A stretch of DNA of 64,000 nt from Hydractinia symbiolongicarpus (Eukaryota; Cnidaria; Hydrozoa; Anthoathecata; Hydractiniidae): the NCBI RefSeq assembly GCF_029227915.1, contig NC_079882.1:13540501-13604500 (forward strand), given 5' to 3'. The notes under the pieces were generated by a model, which had not been told where the DNA came from, searched no databases, and saw nothing but the letters and a program-made list of their open reading frames with translations. Positions 1-13,800 of this stretch are shown here, piece after piece. Positions within the stretch are counted from its first letter, which is position 1, and the number at the start of each line of letters is the position of its first letter. The position numbers and the translations under genes are program-made.

Positions 1-119
1 AAACGAAACGTGTCATAGTAAACTCACATTTTAAAAGAAATTGCTAACAAAAAATACAGCCTATCATTCATGGTTGAAAGTCTTGCGATTGAAACGTTTA
101 TGGTCTTAAATGGCATTAG

Positions 120-990
120 TTGACAAAAAATCAAAATTTTGATGTGACCATCATTTTCAGCATACTTTTTTTATTTACTGTGTCAATTTTTGTCGAAAAT
201 AAAGCAATTTTAATTTTTGGATAAATTTTGACCTGAAATGACATTTAGGTGACAAAAAATCAAACTTTTGTACCATCATCATTTTCAGCATACTTTATTT
301 GTTAACTGTGCCAGATTTAGCCGAAAATGAAGTGGTTTTAATTTTTGGACCAATTTTGGCCTAAAATGGCATTTAGGTGACAAAAATCAAAATTTGGATG
401 TCACCATTATGTTCAGCATACTTTTTTTGTTAACTTTGCTAATTTTTGTTGAAAATGAAGTAGTTTTAATTTTTGGACCAATTTTGGCCTAAAATGACAT
501 TTAAGGTGGCAAAAAACAAAAATTTAAATGTCACCATCATGTTCACCATACTTTTTTTGTTAATTGTGCCAAAATTTGTCAAAAATAAAGTAGTTTTAAT
601 TTTTGGACCAATTTTGGCCTAAAATGGCATTTAGGTGACAAAAATCAAAATTTGGATGTCACCATTATGTTCAGCATACTTTTTTTGTTAACTTTGCTAA
701 TTTTTGTTGAAAATGAAGTAGTTTTAATTCTTGGACCAATTTTGGCCTGAAATGACATTTAGGTAAGAAGAAATCAAAATTTTGATGTCACCATCATGTT
801 CAGCATACTTTATTTGTTAACTGTTCCAAATTTTGTTGAAAATAAAGTAGTTCTAATTTTTGGACCAATTTTGGCCTAAAATGACATTTAGGTGACAAAA
901 ATCAAAATTATTATGTCACCATTATGTTCAGCATACTTTTTTTGTTAACTGTGCCAAATTTTGTCGAAAACAAATACTAATTTTGGCCTG
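120..990. repeat. Tandem array, unit about 128-130 bp, about 7 copies
   Basis: A unit containing 'ttttggaccaattttggcc', 'acatttaggtgacaaaaatc' and 'gttcagcatacttt' recurs. The 'atttttggac' landmark falls near 341, 469, 599, 727 and 856, giving steps of 128, 130, 128 and 129. Copies differ by scattered substitutions and small indels, and the last is truncated near 985. No ORF runs through it. It lies in what should be the final intron of the minus-strand TARBP1 gene, since the C-terminal exon is not found between here and 1434. A local satellite-like expansion is the simplest reading. Confidence 0.9.
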
Positions 991-1433
991 AAGCGTCAAC
1001 ACTAGACTTCCCAGTAGTTAAGGAGCTTGGGTACGAAGTTTACATCTGTGACGGACCAACGTGAAATCCCGGGGTCAATTTTTCTCAAAAAATGCTCCGA
1101 AAGAAAAAAACGACGGTTTTAAAGAACTTCCTACGCCTTCGGGCACGGAAATTCAATTAATTTTCTTAAACAAAAAGCTTTTTTGTTTATTGTTTACGTT
1201 ATGTTCCATATGAAAGTGTCTAAGTTATGTATTGTTAACGCCACACTTACTACTAACTAAACACACACTATCAAAGTTTAAAATTAACACCCAAGGCATT
1301 AAAAAATCAAAATAATTGGAAAAAGGACAGGGTCATACAATTTTAGTATGAAAGTAACATGATTACAAATAACTAATTGGAAATTTGGATTGTATGGAAA
1401 ACCGAAAAAATATAAACACCATGAACATCCTAC
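991..1433. other. Intron sequence, no feature recognised
   Basis: AT-rich sequence between the tandem array and the last visible TARBP1 exon. A slightly GC-richer patch near 1000-1140 has no convincing ORF. The expected remaining SpoU-domain residues are not encoded here on the minus strand, so the terminal exon is inferred to lie left of position 1. Confidence 0.5.
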
Positions 1434-1895
1434 CTGCCTTTTCATTTCCCAAAATTAGAACAGTCTTTTTTGGAAACTTGTACTCTGCAATCATTTTGCT
1501 ATTTGCAGTTTGTTCTACACCAACAAGATGATAACCATCTGCTTTCATTCTCTGCAAATACTGCAAGAACTTAATTGGCAGAACCTGTTCAATTTCCACC
1601 CACTTCTCTGAAGACACGCTGAGTGATTTAAAGTTTTTGTCGCTTGCATATTGACGGCTAGCCAAGACAAGAGTACCAACTCCAAATATTTCCGAAGTAC
1701 GACATAAGCCACCAAGATTAGGAATTTTATCCACCAGAACCGCACATAACACTAAATCTGACACACGTGACTTTTTTTTCTTTTCGAATTCTGTAATTAA
1801 TGCTGTATCATTGGAGGGCGGTAGGATTCTCCACGGCATAATCTTTTTTTGCATATCAATGAGTTGTTTATCAGAATGTCTTACCTCTAGGCTCT
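1434..1895 (-). CDS. TARBP1: TARBP1 exon with SpoU methyltransferase domain
   Basis: The acceptor 'ttattacttag' precedes position 1895 and the donor 'ggcag|gtagga' follows 1434 (minus strand). The exon encodes 'ESLEVRHSDKQLIDMQKKIM', then a lysine-rich linker, then the SpoU fold: 'SDLVLCAVLVDKIPNLGG' and 'CRTSEIFGVGTLVLA', ending inside the SAM-knot motif at 'LILGNEKA'. It begins with 2 nt that complete a codon from the 2059-4642 exon, and ends with 1 nt of a glycine codon. The final trefoil-knot segment and the motif 3 residues are missing and should be in the next exon, off the window. Confidence 0.88.
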
Positions 1896-4800
1896 CTAAG
1901 TAATAAAATATAAACAAGCAGTGTCAAGAAGCTAAATCCTGAACAAGTAAGATAAGAATATTAAATTTTCCCTTCCAATTATCCTGTAGAAAAGAGAAAA
2001 AACTAGCCAACGCAATACAGTAGTGATTAAATCTCTTTAGATTAGGAAAACGTTATACCTAAGACAACATTGAATTCTCCTTGCAAATTCTCGTCAATGT
2101 CACAAGTAGTAAGTTCAATAAAACTTGCAGAGGAGGTAGTGTCTTTTTTGTATTTAAATTGATCAAACATGATGCACTCGTCTTTGATCACTTCTCCAAG
2201 TGTAAGAAAACCAGAAAATATGGATTGCAATGAGTAATGATTAACAGGGTGAAATTTAGAATAAAAAGGCTTTGCTAACAATTCCTTGCGAAACCTGACA
2301 GCTGCTGTGTTGTGTTCTTTTAACGTAAAACAATGCTGTAACCAGTTAAATTTATGTTTAAAATGCTCCAGCTTCCTTGATTCCATGTTATCCCAGATTA
2401 CACGCAAGGCGACCTGTGCGTGAATCCGTGATGTCATATGCTGTGCCTGCGACCAAGGTAATAATCTTGGAATGGCTGAAGTTGAGAAACTTTCGAAGCT
2501 AATATCATTCAGATAATTTGCTAAGTGAATGCATAATGAAAATATGGAAGTTACTGTGATGATCTTCTTCTCTGATGCAGAGTCTAACTGAAGCCATAAA
2601 GTTTCGATCAATTCATTATTCCTTATTAGGACTACCAAAATGCACCACTCAATAAAATATCGAACTGAAGGCTGGTTATCAGCTGCAAAGGTTTGATATA
2701 ATTGGTTTAATATGTGCGTAGCACTATCAGAGATTGGAAAGAAGCCAACCAGAATTAAGATAATTTGCCAAGCTCTTATTTTCTGACGGTGAATTTGTGA
2801 GTTTGGATAATAGCAACATCCTTGCTTCGAAATGGTGCTTTCAAAATTTAGCAAGGACAATAAAAACCTGGTAATGACAACTGTGGCCATTTTACTATCC
2901 TTCAGTGTAAGAAAAAAATCAACTAACTCCACCCTTGCACTCTGATCCAGAGAGTGAAAAGATATCAAGGATTTGATTCCATCATACTCATTGCACTTGT
3001 GCAAATAGTGGATAAGGTCATTAAAAGGCCTTTCATTCTTTCTGCGCAGAGGCCCATATACGCATACAGGAAGTAGATAATCAAGATACAGTAACAAACT
3101 GTCAAGAAAATGTTGGCTGTTTGGACAACTACCCCATACACTCACACATTGCTTAATCAACAGATTGACAATGCCTGCTTTCCTACTTCCAATTTCTAGT
3201 ACACAATTCCAAATATCTTTTAGCTTGCACTGAATGGTTTCATTAGCACACAGGAACAGATTTGGATGAAAGATTACTTCAATGCAGCCCTGAAAAATGT
3301 TCCAAAAAGACTGATCGGCCTGTGTTTGCTCTCTTATTATCCTCCACATAAAATCGACTAAGCTTTCCAATTGTACCACCATGTTTTCAAATAAAACTAC
3401 TAAATGTTTAGCAAAAACAACTAAGGTTTCCACCTTTTTAAATGAAACCAAATTTACATCATTGAAGTATCGCTCCAAGATGTCCATCCTCATATCTTTT
3501 AAAACAGTAGGTTTAAACAACAAATCTAAACAGAGCCAACAATTTTGGATAAAAAAATCAGACGTAACTAATTTTAATTTATTATTCTTGCAAATTTTGT
3601 TTACGATTTGTCGATCAAAGTGCACTGTAAAACCAGCAAGCAATTCCAAATATTTTGGGGTTTCACAGGAATCAGTACCATACCATCTAGCTAACAAAAT
3701 AGCACATTTAATAGTAACCATGTCATATAACACATCTGTAGAAGATGTTGTATTGACACTGTGATTTGTAAAAAGTTTTTCAAGCCGAGATATCATATTT
3801 TTCTTTAAACTTTCAAATAACTGGTCAAGATTACTCTTTAACGAATTGTCAGTGCAGACATTTAACTTCATGTTGAGGTCAACAAAATATGCAGATCTGT
3901 GTATCAAATCTTCGTAACAGCCATGCTCTGTTACTACATCAGCACAAAGATTTAGGAAGTAGGCAAAAATTTCAGCAGTATATGTAATAAGCAAATTTAA
4001 AATAGACGCAATCTTTACATTTGTATTAGAATTTAATTCTACAACAATTTCTAAGATTCCACAAACAAGACTTAACACTTTCAGGATCTTGTTGATGTCT
4101 AAGTATGGATTTGAGTTTAACTTCAAAACAGCATCTGTAACTTTTGAAAACAAGCCCTCTATTAATTTACTAGATAAACTGCATGTATGAGCATGCACAA
4201 ACAGTAATGTTACCACACCAACGTTGTTGGTACTTTCCCACTGTCCAGTACATAAGTACGAGTTAAGGGCTTTGTTCAAAGCCTCTTCAATAAAAAAGTC
4301 ATTTGTTGATTTGTTAAATTTCCCAAACCACTGCAACCATATGTTCCAACACTTATCATCAACTTTGATAATTCCATTCTTTAATGCATAAGAAAGGATA
4401 CTGTGAAATTTGTGGAATATTTTCTCTTCGAATGGAGAATTGATGGTAAAAAATACAGACAAGTTTTGAAAGATTACAATTTGATAATTTAATTTAAAGG
4501 TAGATATATGTGAAAAGACAAATTCCTGAAACACATCAACTGCTTTACAAGGAAATGTGTCCATTGATAGCATACTGACAGCTTTAGTGATATAAACCAT
4601 CGATATGTCATTAAATGAAGTTGATGTGATGACGTCAAGTAACTAAAACAAAGAAAAATAGGTACATATTAATTACAGTAATAATTATTTCCTTAAAATA
4701 TTTCACTCGTACTCAACACTGCTCAATGAAGCACGATACTTTCTATTATAAACAATCCTTTATAAATATAACTTCTAAATATTCAGTAAATGAAATTCAT

Positions 4801-7800
4801 ACTATAGGTTGTTCAGATAATGGTTCGCAAGTTAGAAAAAATTCAGAAAACCTTATAAAGATCTTCATCATAACGTTTTATAATATTTAATTTATAGAAC
4901 TAGTCAGTAAGGCCTGTGGAAAAATCCACTTAGGCAGGAGAATAATGGAAAAGAGAACCATCATTGGAATTTTGATGACGTCTGCAAGGACTCATCAATA
5001 CATAAAAATTTTTTTTTTTTAGAAAAGTTGTTCACACGTTGCCTCTGTTGTGTAGAGATTGAAACGCGGATCAAAAAATGTATAGAATGATTCGCTTTTG
5101 ATGAACGCCAAATAAGATATAAGGGTTTTAAAATTTTGCTGACGTCAGCAAGGACTTGGCTAAATAGAAAAATCTTCTTAGAAATTTGTATACCTGTGGC
5201 CTGTATTGTATAGAACTTGAACTGCTGATCAAGAAAATGTATAGGATTCATGTACTTTTGACAAATACAGTACTGAAAAAAGGTTGTTTAACATATCGAG
5301 CACGCAACGTGCACGGAATACCTCGATACGCAATGTACCGCGTTTATAATAATAAGAAACAATTAAAATAAATTGTCGCAATCTATTGAGAATCTAGTAT
5401 CGTGACAAAATCCGTCTCGATGTGTGGCGATGAGAATAAAGAAAAAGTTTTTTTTAATGAGAATAGAGAGAAAGTTTTTTTATTTCAAACACATCTCTGC
5501 TTTATCTTTTTTTTTATTTTAAATAGGTGTATATTATAAAATTTTTACTTTTCGTATTTATTAAAGTAATTCTAGCGCATTACTTTTTCAACAAATTTTT
5601 TTTCTAACGCTGCTTTTCGTTCTTAAACTTTGAAAATGTGATCTCTAACGAAGCTTTTTTTGTTGCCGCTTTTCGTTCTTAAACTTTTAAAATGCGATCT
5701 AAAAAATATTTTCTATTGCCGTTCTTCGTTCTTAAATTTTAAAAACGCGATCTAACGAAGCATTTCTATCGCCACTTTTCGTTCTTAAACTTTAAATCGC
5801 AATCTAAAAAAGGATTTCTATCGCCGCTCTTCGTTCTTAAACTTTAAAAATGCAATCTAACGAAGCTTTTCTATCGCCGCTTTTTGTTCTTAAACTTTAA
5901 AAAATGCAATCTAACGAAGCTTTTTTGTCGCCGTTCTTTGTTCTTAAATAAATCAGAATGTTTTGTTTATAACGCACAAGTTAATGACTTACAAGACTTG
6001 CAAGATAATTAATAAGAGCAAAAGATAAGTAACTACCGCCTCCGAGAAAAAGGTGTAAAACTTGAGCGTACGCGTACACTTACATCTGGACTGTACTGTA
6101 TTTATATAAGATTTTTTTCTTACCTGTGCGAATTTAATAAAAAAACTTGTACGATTAAAAAAAACATACGAATTTAATTATAAAAACTTAAAAGAATTTT
6201 TTTAAAAACTCATATAAGAATTTAATGAAATCTGGAACGAATTTTTTTAAAAAAAACAAAAAACATACGCATCTAATTAAAAACTCACAAACTTTTGTTT
6301 TAATTTAAAACTTATGCGAATTTAAATTTAAAACTCATACAAATTTTTTTAAACCCATACAAATTTTTTTAAACTCATACGAATTTTTTTAAACTCATAC
6401 GAATTTAATTTAAAAATCATACGAATTTTTTTAAAAACTTATACAAATTTAATTTAAAACAGGCATATAGCATATACGAATTTTTTTAATACGAATTGCA
6501 ACGGAATTGCTAGAAATTTTTGTAGATGATCCTTACTAATCCTAATGTACTTTCTTTTGACGTTATTGTTTTAATGTCAAAGTTTGGTAAATTACAGAAG
6601 AATTTTATAGCCAATGTTTTGAAGACTTTATTAAAGAAAACTGTAAAAAATATACTTTGCAAAAGTCACCGACATATAGACGAAGCTTCGCATTATTATA
6701 AGAGACTTATTATTATTATTATTATTAAAAGAGACTATTCCACTTAGGCAGAAGAACAATGGAAAAGACTATCACTGGAATTTCAATGACATCAGCAAGG
6801 ACCCATTAATACACAAAAATTTTATTTGGGAATTTTGTTTACCTGTTTTCTCTACTGTCTAGGGGTTGAAACGCTGATCAAAATAATTATTAACGGCAAC
6901 AAATAGCTAATTTGTCGGTAACTAATTGAGACAAAAAACATTGTCTTTGTAAAAGTCACAGACAGACACATGGAGCTTCGTATTATATACATAGCACTAC
7001 AACAATAACTCAATGTTAAGCAGACATAATCGATTGACATTGTGGTCACTGTTACAACTTGGTTTAAATTGGACCTACAACCTTTCATACTGAAAGTGAA
7101 AGCTTGACAGCCTTCAATCAGTTTGTAGTTGGTAAAATTAATGATAAAACAAAAATATACCTTACTACAGAAGCATGTTTGTTGAATGGGATCGAGTACA
7201 TTTAGACAGGATGAAAAGAATTTGCTGAGTAAATGAAGAATAACTGGGGGACTTCCCAAAGGACTGTTGTTTTCGCCACCATAGATAAATACAGGCTGTA
7301 AATTTCGCAACAAATGAACAAAAATGTATTTCCAGTCAGGTTCTTGAAGCAATGGTATCTTCTTCAGATCCATTTGAAGAGAATATTGCATAGCCCATTT
7401 TATTAATGGTTTTGATTCATGAAGCAACGCACGTCGTAATAAAATCAATAGCCATGAATAGTGCAACAACCTAAGCTCTATAATATAATTATATAATAAT
7501 ATAATAATATAATTCTACTTTATAGTTAATATATCCATATTTGTGTGACAACCTGTAACCTGTGCTTAGGAGGTTTCTTTAAAAAAAGGCTTTAATGCTT
7601 ACATTAAAATAAACTCCCAATTCAAAATCCCAATTCCAAATTTAAGTAGATTTACTTGCCACTCCAAACAATTCTAAGTCCAAGAAAGTTTTTAAGGATA
7701 TGGAAAAATTTCATTCAAAAATCTATTTTGTTAATTTTTTTTTATAAATTCTATATACTATTTCTTTTAAAATTCGTATATCGTGTGCACACATTTCTAA

Positions 7801-10800
7801 TTCCAAAGTCAAAGAAGAACTTTACTTCAGAAACAAATTATATACAAGTTGCTTATTATCCAGATGTTTCACACTTTTGATAACTTGCCACTTGATAACT
7901 TCCCTTTATTTCTGTCGAAACATGACGAAATAAGCATTGTATTGTAGCTGATACCTGTGCCTCTGTATAGCAAATATCATCCTTTTTAGAGAATTTATTT
8001 ATCTATCAAAAAATTAATTTTTAAAAGACTTAAGGTTACTGTAAAGGAAACAATTTTTTTTAGTTTTTTTGCAAAAAAATTCTTTTTCCAATGACATATT
8101 TTATAGTCTATGAAAATATTTGGAACATCCCTTTTTTCTGAAAAAAGCCTTTTTAGAGCTGTTATATCCTTCACACCTTTGAAAAAATATGTGCAAAATG
8201 AGTTGAGCATATTTTTTTTAAACATTATGCATAATATGGAACTCCCGTATAAAAATATGCATAATAATATTTTTTAGATAGTTTACTTTCACTATCGAAT
8301 TAAAAAAAATCAAAGTTAAGGAATATGCATATGAGATGTCTCTTGTAAACCTGACTTCTCTATTAATGATTCTGAGTGCATGCACGCATATTCAGCATAA
8401 AAAATAAGTTCGCACTTCTATCATCTTTCTGCATACTCACACATTTTTATAACACCTACGGAAATCTTTAAAAACAAATATCTCGTTAGTAAATTTTCGC
8501 ATACATGCCTTTACGTTTGTGGTCTCCTTTTCCGAAAGCTTCCTATTGGCTCATCGGTAATGAAAAGCTGAATAAATTATGCACAAAAGGTTCCCGGATT
8601 TTTTTGTATAAATACTGATTAGCGAATTATGACGACAGAAAGATAAAAATATGCATTTTTTTGAATGATTATATATAATTACAAATAATTTCATAACAAC
8701 GTTATTAGAAAAAAAACCCGGGAACCATTTTGAATTTAATTTATGCTGAATATAATGGTGCGAAAACGAAAAGTCTGCGACCACGGGTTAAGAAAAAGAA
8801 GCCATTTTAAAACGTACAGTGAAAAAAAATTGGTGTGTGTTTATTTCATTATATTTTCTTTTTGGAAAATTACCATCTCACAAAAAAAGCACCATCAAAA
8901 AAGCATCAAGCATTCAGAAACAAAAAAACATAAAAAAATATAAAAGTATTGATAAATTTTAAGGGTTTTTCTGAGACTACTCATCAAGTGAGTTTTTTTC
9001 TTTACAGTAACCTTAAAAAGTTATCTAGTGATTTAAAGATATGTCAAATATACTGAGTGTGTGTCAAAAGGGGTTACCGTATCTTAAGATAGCATACGCT
9101 AGTCGACCATTTGTGTGTCCATTGCGGATAAAAGTTTGGAATAGATTCTACTTGTTTTTAAAAAAATAATGCAAAAAATAACAATGGAACACTAGTTATC
9201 CTTAAACGTTTATAAAATCCCTGTAATAAGTGAAACTAGTCGATTAGGCACATGGAAAAATCCACTTGGACAGAAAAATAATGTAAAAATAGGTTGTTTT
9301 AGGTGTTTTGCTGACATGAGCAGTGCATATGCAAAAAAAAAAAAAAAATTCTGAAATTTGTTTAAACAGTGTCTCACTTGTGTAAACCTTGAAACGCTGC
9401 ATAAAAAATGTATAGGATCATGTGCTTTTGACGAACATATTAAGGAGATACAAAAATTTTGGTGACATCAGCAAAGTCACCCCAAGGACAGCTTTGAAAA
9501 AAAATCTCTATTAACCTGTACATTGAAGTCTCAAAATCCCTATTAACATTTCCGTTTCTGACAGCTAAATCATTCTAAGAGAGAGTTTACTCCACTTTCG
9601 AAAGTCTTCCAATGTCATATTTTTACCACTACAACCTTACTGGTCAACATTTTTACCAGTTATTTCTTGTTTACTGCTTCCATTTTCTCACCATTTGCTC
9701 TCCTTGTGTTGTTGTGGAAGAAAGCTTTAAATATGTAATCGAACACGCTCCAAAGTGTTTTGCGAAATAACACAACCAAAGCCGATAATAATTATAGTAC
9801 CCGTATACGTCTGTCTGTCACGCAAAATAATAACCGCAGTAGCGGGACACACGAAATACAGCAAATAAAGGACGGGCGAACCCGTGGATGTATCCATGTG
9901 CCATCGACTAGTATCAATAAATATTGTGGCATAGCTGTGACAAAATGAAAAAAAACTCTTCCCTGGCATGTTTACCAAACTTAGAGAAGTATTACATAAC
10001 ATCAACAGGCTTTATAGCAAAAATAATTAGATAGCTACTATACCAAAAACATCAATACAAGCTGGAATTCAAAATTGACAGTATTTTATGCATTTCGAGC
10101 CTACAATGAGGGAAAACACTCTAGACAATAGTCACTTTCGTTTACTACTGGCATCTTTGTATTTTATCTTCCGATTATTATGTGCGCTCGTCTTAATTAC
10201 ATAATCATTATATATGTGTAAGCACGTAATTTCTAAATGCGAACTTGTGTATTAAAATCAACACACTTCATTGCGCATAATTATTTGTACTTTTGTTTCT
10301 GAACTAGCATTTTAAATGAGAACACCTGTTGTTTTATTGTCCCCCAAGAAGTTTCAATACAAAAATAATACAATATTATTTTATTTCTGTGAAAGATATG
10401 TACTCCAACACATGATAATTGGAATTAATCTGAGACAATCACAGAAGACGCAGTTTATCCTTTCAGCATTCCCTCGTTTCATTTCTTCAGAATGTGTTTC
10501 TTTACATCACTTTAGGCTTGTGTCATACACGTTAGTATTGTACTGAACAAAAAATGTTAAGGGTGTCATAGCCGCGACCAAGTTACTACTTTGACCCTTA
10601 ATATGTCGAGAACCAAGCCTCGGAAACTTAAAAAAAATTACAGAGTTCATATTCACACCATAATAAATATTTCAAGCCCAACTTGTTATTAATTGTTAGT
10701 TTTCCTTTAAACTTGGCAGAATTGTAGTATGTCATAAAAGGAGCAAAATAATAGCTTAATTTTTTTGTGATGCAAATATTTTTCTGTAATGTCATGAAAA

Positions 10801-13800
10801 ACTTAAAGCTGTTAATTGCTCCCCAATTACAAAAAAAGTTTTTGGGCTGAGCAATATCAATTCATCTTACATGGATATCAATGTTCTCTTTCTTATCACT
10901 TAAAGTAAAAAAGAAACCAAAATAGATAGAAAAGATAAAATAAAATAGATAAAAAAGACTTAGTGATAAAATGTGTTTACAAACTTATTCTATTTATTCA
11001 AATGGCTCGCACAGCTTATATTATTGTAACCTTGGGGCAGCAATTTATTGCTCGGGTATTATTTTCTCATTGATAGGCCTGCATATTTCCAATCAAAATA
11101 TGTGGCAAAAAAAAGATCATCTCATTAAAAAAGGTGTATTGAGATTATTATTGAGATTAGTCTGTACAGGTAAGACTGATTAAAAGTTTTAAAGCAAAAA
11201 CCATCAAAAATGACATCAGGCCATTTCATAAGATTATAGGAACGAATGCAATTAATCACACGCCTAAACAAATCTAGGCGTGTGCGGCAGCGTGTGTGAT
11301 CCCATGCCTCTCACGAAATGGTCTGTGACATCTACAACATTTTTTTTATTGACGCTTTACCCACATAAAACAAGGGAAGTTGCATACAGCATTTTTTTGC
11401 TGTCAAAAACCTAAATGCACCTGTGTTTAGATATAATTTAAGACAAAACCAGCCTTTATGATCCAATTTTTGTGTTGTCAAAAATTGCAATAAGGATTTG
11501 TGTTTGGCCAGAGTGGTAGCATGGTGTTCAGGTATTTCATCGTTTTTCCTTTAGACAGATTACCCATGTGAATTTGAAATTAAAGTGATTGTGTCAATAT
11601 TCTTAATTTCCTAATATTAAATATTATTGTTTAATATCACACAGTATACTGCAGACAATTTTTAAAATTACTACGCATTTAGAACAAACCTGAATTTTCC
11701 GTTAATGAAGATGCTTTAAAAATATCATCAAACACTGATAAAGCTGGCTGAATCACATGCAGCTAAAATTAAAACAATAGTTGTTATTGTTGACCTTATT
11801 ATCATTACTGTTCTATAGTAAATAATGACGAAAGAATATTGGTGAAGTTATTATGGAGTGCCTGACCAACATTGCTCATAACAAAAAGAACAGGTCGAAA
11901 CATAAATTTCTGATCAATTTTTTTACCTGTGTTTCTTCAAAAGATTCAAGAATCAACATTACATTTTTCCAAACATTCCACAATTCTAAATGTTGCTTTT
12001 TATCCCAAAACATGACTGGGAAACTATCTTTATTGGTTTCAGTTTTAAACATTTCTTTGTTGCTCACAAAATCAATGGCCCATTTCAAAACAAATAAAGC
12101 ACGTTTACGAGTTAAAGTATCTGCATTCAGCAAGCCTTCTTGTACCATGTGCCAAAACATAAATTTATTCAGTATGCCACAAAAAGCAATTGTTGGTAAT
12201 TCAATGGCCAATAAAGTGAATAATCTTTTAACATCATTCTTCTCTGAAAAATTTAACATACAAGTCCAAAGTTCCTAAAAAAAATTGATGCATGAAGAAC
12301 AAGATAAAAAAGCATGCAACCGATTCCATAGTTCATTTTATATTTAGGTGACAGTTATTATTGATAATTATTAATTAACCAATTATTTCCATTAATCTCA
12401 AACTTCAATCGAAAATGCTCTTAGTCATTTTCGCTTAAGCAGGAAATGCAGTTGAACTGAGTTTAAAGTGATAATGTTTAAAGAATATTTCACTTGATGT
12501 TTGATTTTGATAACAGTTGACTCTCCATAACTTAAACTTTTAAGGGACCTTGAAAAAAGTTCGACAACCAATCAAGAGTTTAAGTTTTTGAAAAATTTCA
12601 TAAGACAAAAAAAATTGACATACCATGTTTTCCGTTATATAACCCGCACATCGTATAACCCGCAGCTCAGCTTTTTTAGGGAGTTATAAACTAGATGCTA
12701 TCAGATAGCCCGCACCTTCGTATAACCCGCATAAAATTTCAATGTTTATTACTTACCCGCTCCTTTGCATAACCCGCATCGTGTTAAGAAAAAAAATCAG
12801 CGTATTTGTACTTACCCAAATAATTTTATAAACATGCTGGAGACCAGTGGGGGACGTTTAAACTTGTGAACCCCAAACACGAAAAACGAGTGTCTGAAGT
12901 AATGACTCTCTCAGTCTTAACTTCTTGTCTCCGATTTCCGAAATAATAATGAATTAAAATTAATTTGACAAGTCGATCTTCTGCTAATACCAATAGTACT
13001 AAATCAGACAAGGCTGTTTTCTTTTTATTTGTAGACATTAGTTTCAGCCAATAATAACTCTTGCTTCCTGCGATTAAACAACAAACAAATAAAAAAAACC
13101 CATGCTATCAGGTTATAAACCTGAAGTAAAATCTGTTTTTTATGTATATTTTTTTGGCATAAAAATAAACAACATAATAATTATCACGGATTGTCTGTAA
13201 CAGCAATGTACGGAACGTTCTTTTCTAAAGTTTCTAATAGAATATTGTTATCTATTTATATCTCAGCAATCACAACAGTGTGCATAATAAAATGAATGGC
13301 GGCAATGAGGAGGAGATAGTTGTGTGTGTTTTATTAATTGTACTTTTATTTTTCATATTTTCAGTGGCCAACTGTTGCTCAAAGGTAGCGAAGATAAAAA
13401 AGAAAATTATTATCTGCAATTTAATTTTAACATTTTTCAATATTTTTAACAGGAATTAATAATTAAGTCCTGGGCACTAGGTTGTGAAATACATGTCGTG
13501 TGTGTGTGAAAATCAGTGTGTTATTCCCAGAGTACAAAGTTGCAACCGGCCTCTTAAATTAATCATAACCCATATCGCTATGGCAACAACTAATACTCAC
13601 ATTGCGATTTTTTGAAAAACACGAACAACAGTTGACAATGGCCCCTTTAAACGGCCCTTCAACTATATATGGCTGCACATGTCTTAAAATCGACCTCTTT
13701 TCACTCGATTCGCTGTTGTAGCAAGACATACATCAGGCCTGGTCAGGAAACGCGTGCGATCGCACACGCACACGCCCACACACGTGCAAAAAAGTTTACG

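Larger units (their letters stand above)
4643..7160. other. TARBP1 intron, filled with repeats
   Basis: No coding sequence is supported. The stretch holds a dispersed repeat (4898-5255), a probable relative of the 19624-20659 MITE (5278-6098), a short AT-rich direct-repeat array (6118-6500) and another dispersed-repeat copy (6735-6890). Confidence 0.7.

Noticed and set aside
3381-3764. Plus-strand ORF of 127 codons
   Set aside because: It is antisense to the large TARBP1 exon, which has matching splice phases and protein-like composition.
5590-5950. CRISPR-like array
   Set aside because: Repeats are degenerate with no unique spacers, and they belong to a eukaryotic MITE.
11853-12278. Plus-strand ORF of 141 codons
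   Set aside because: Antisense shadow of the TARBP1 exon at 11927-12274.
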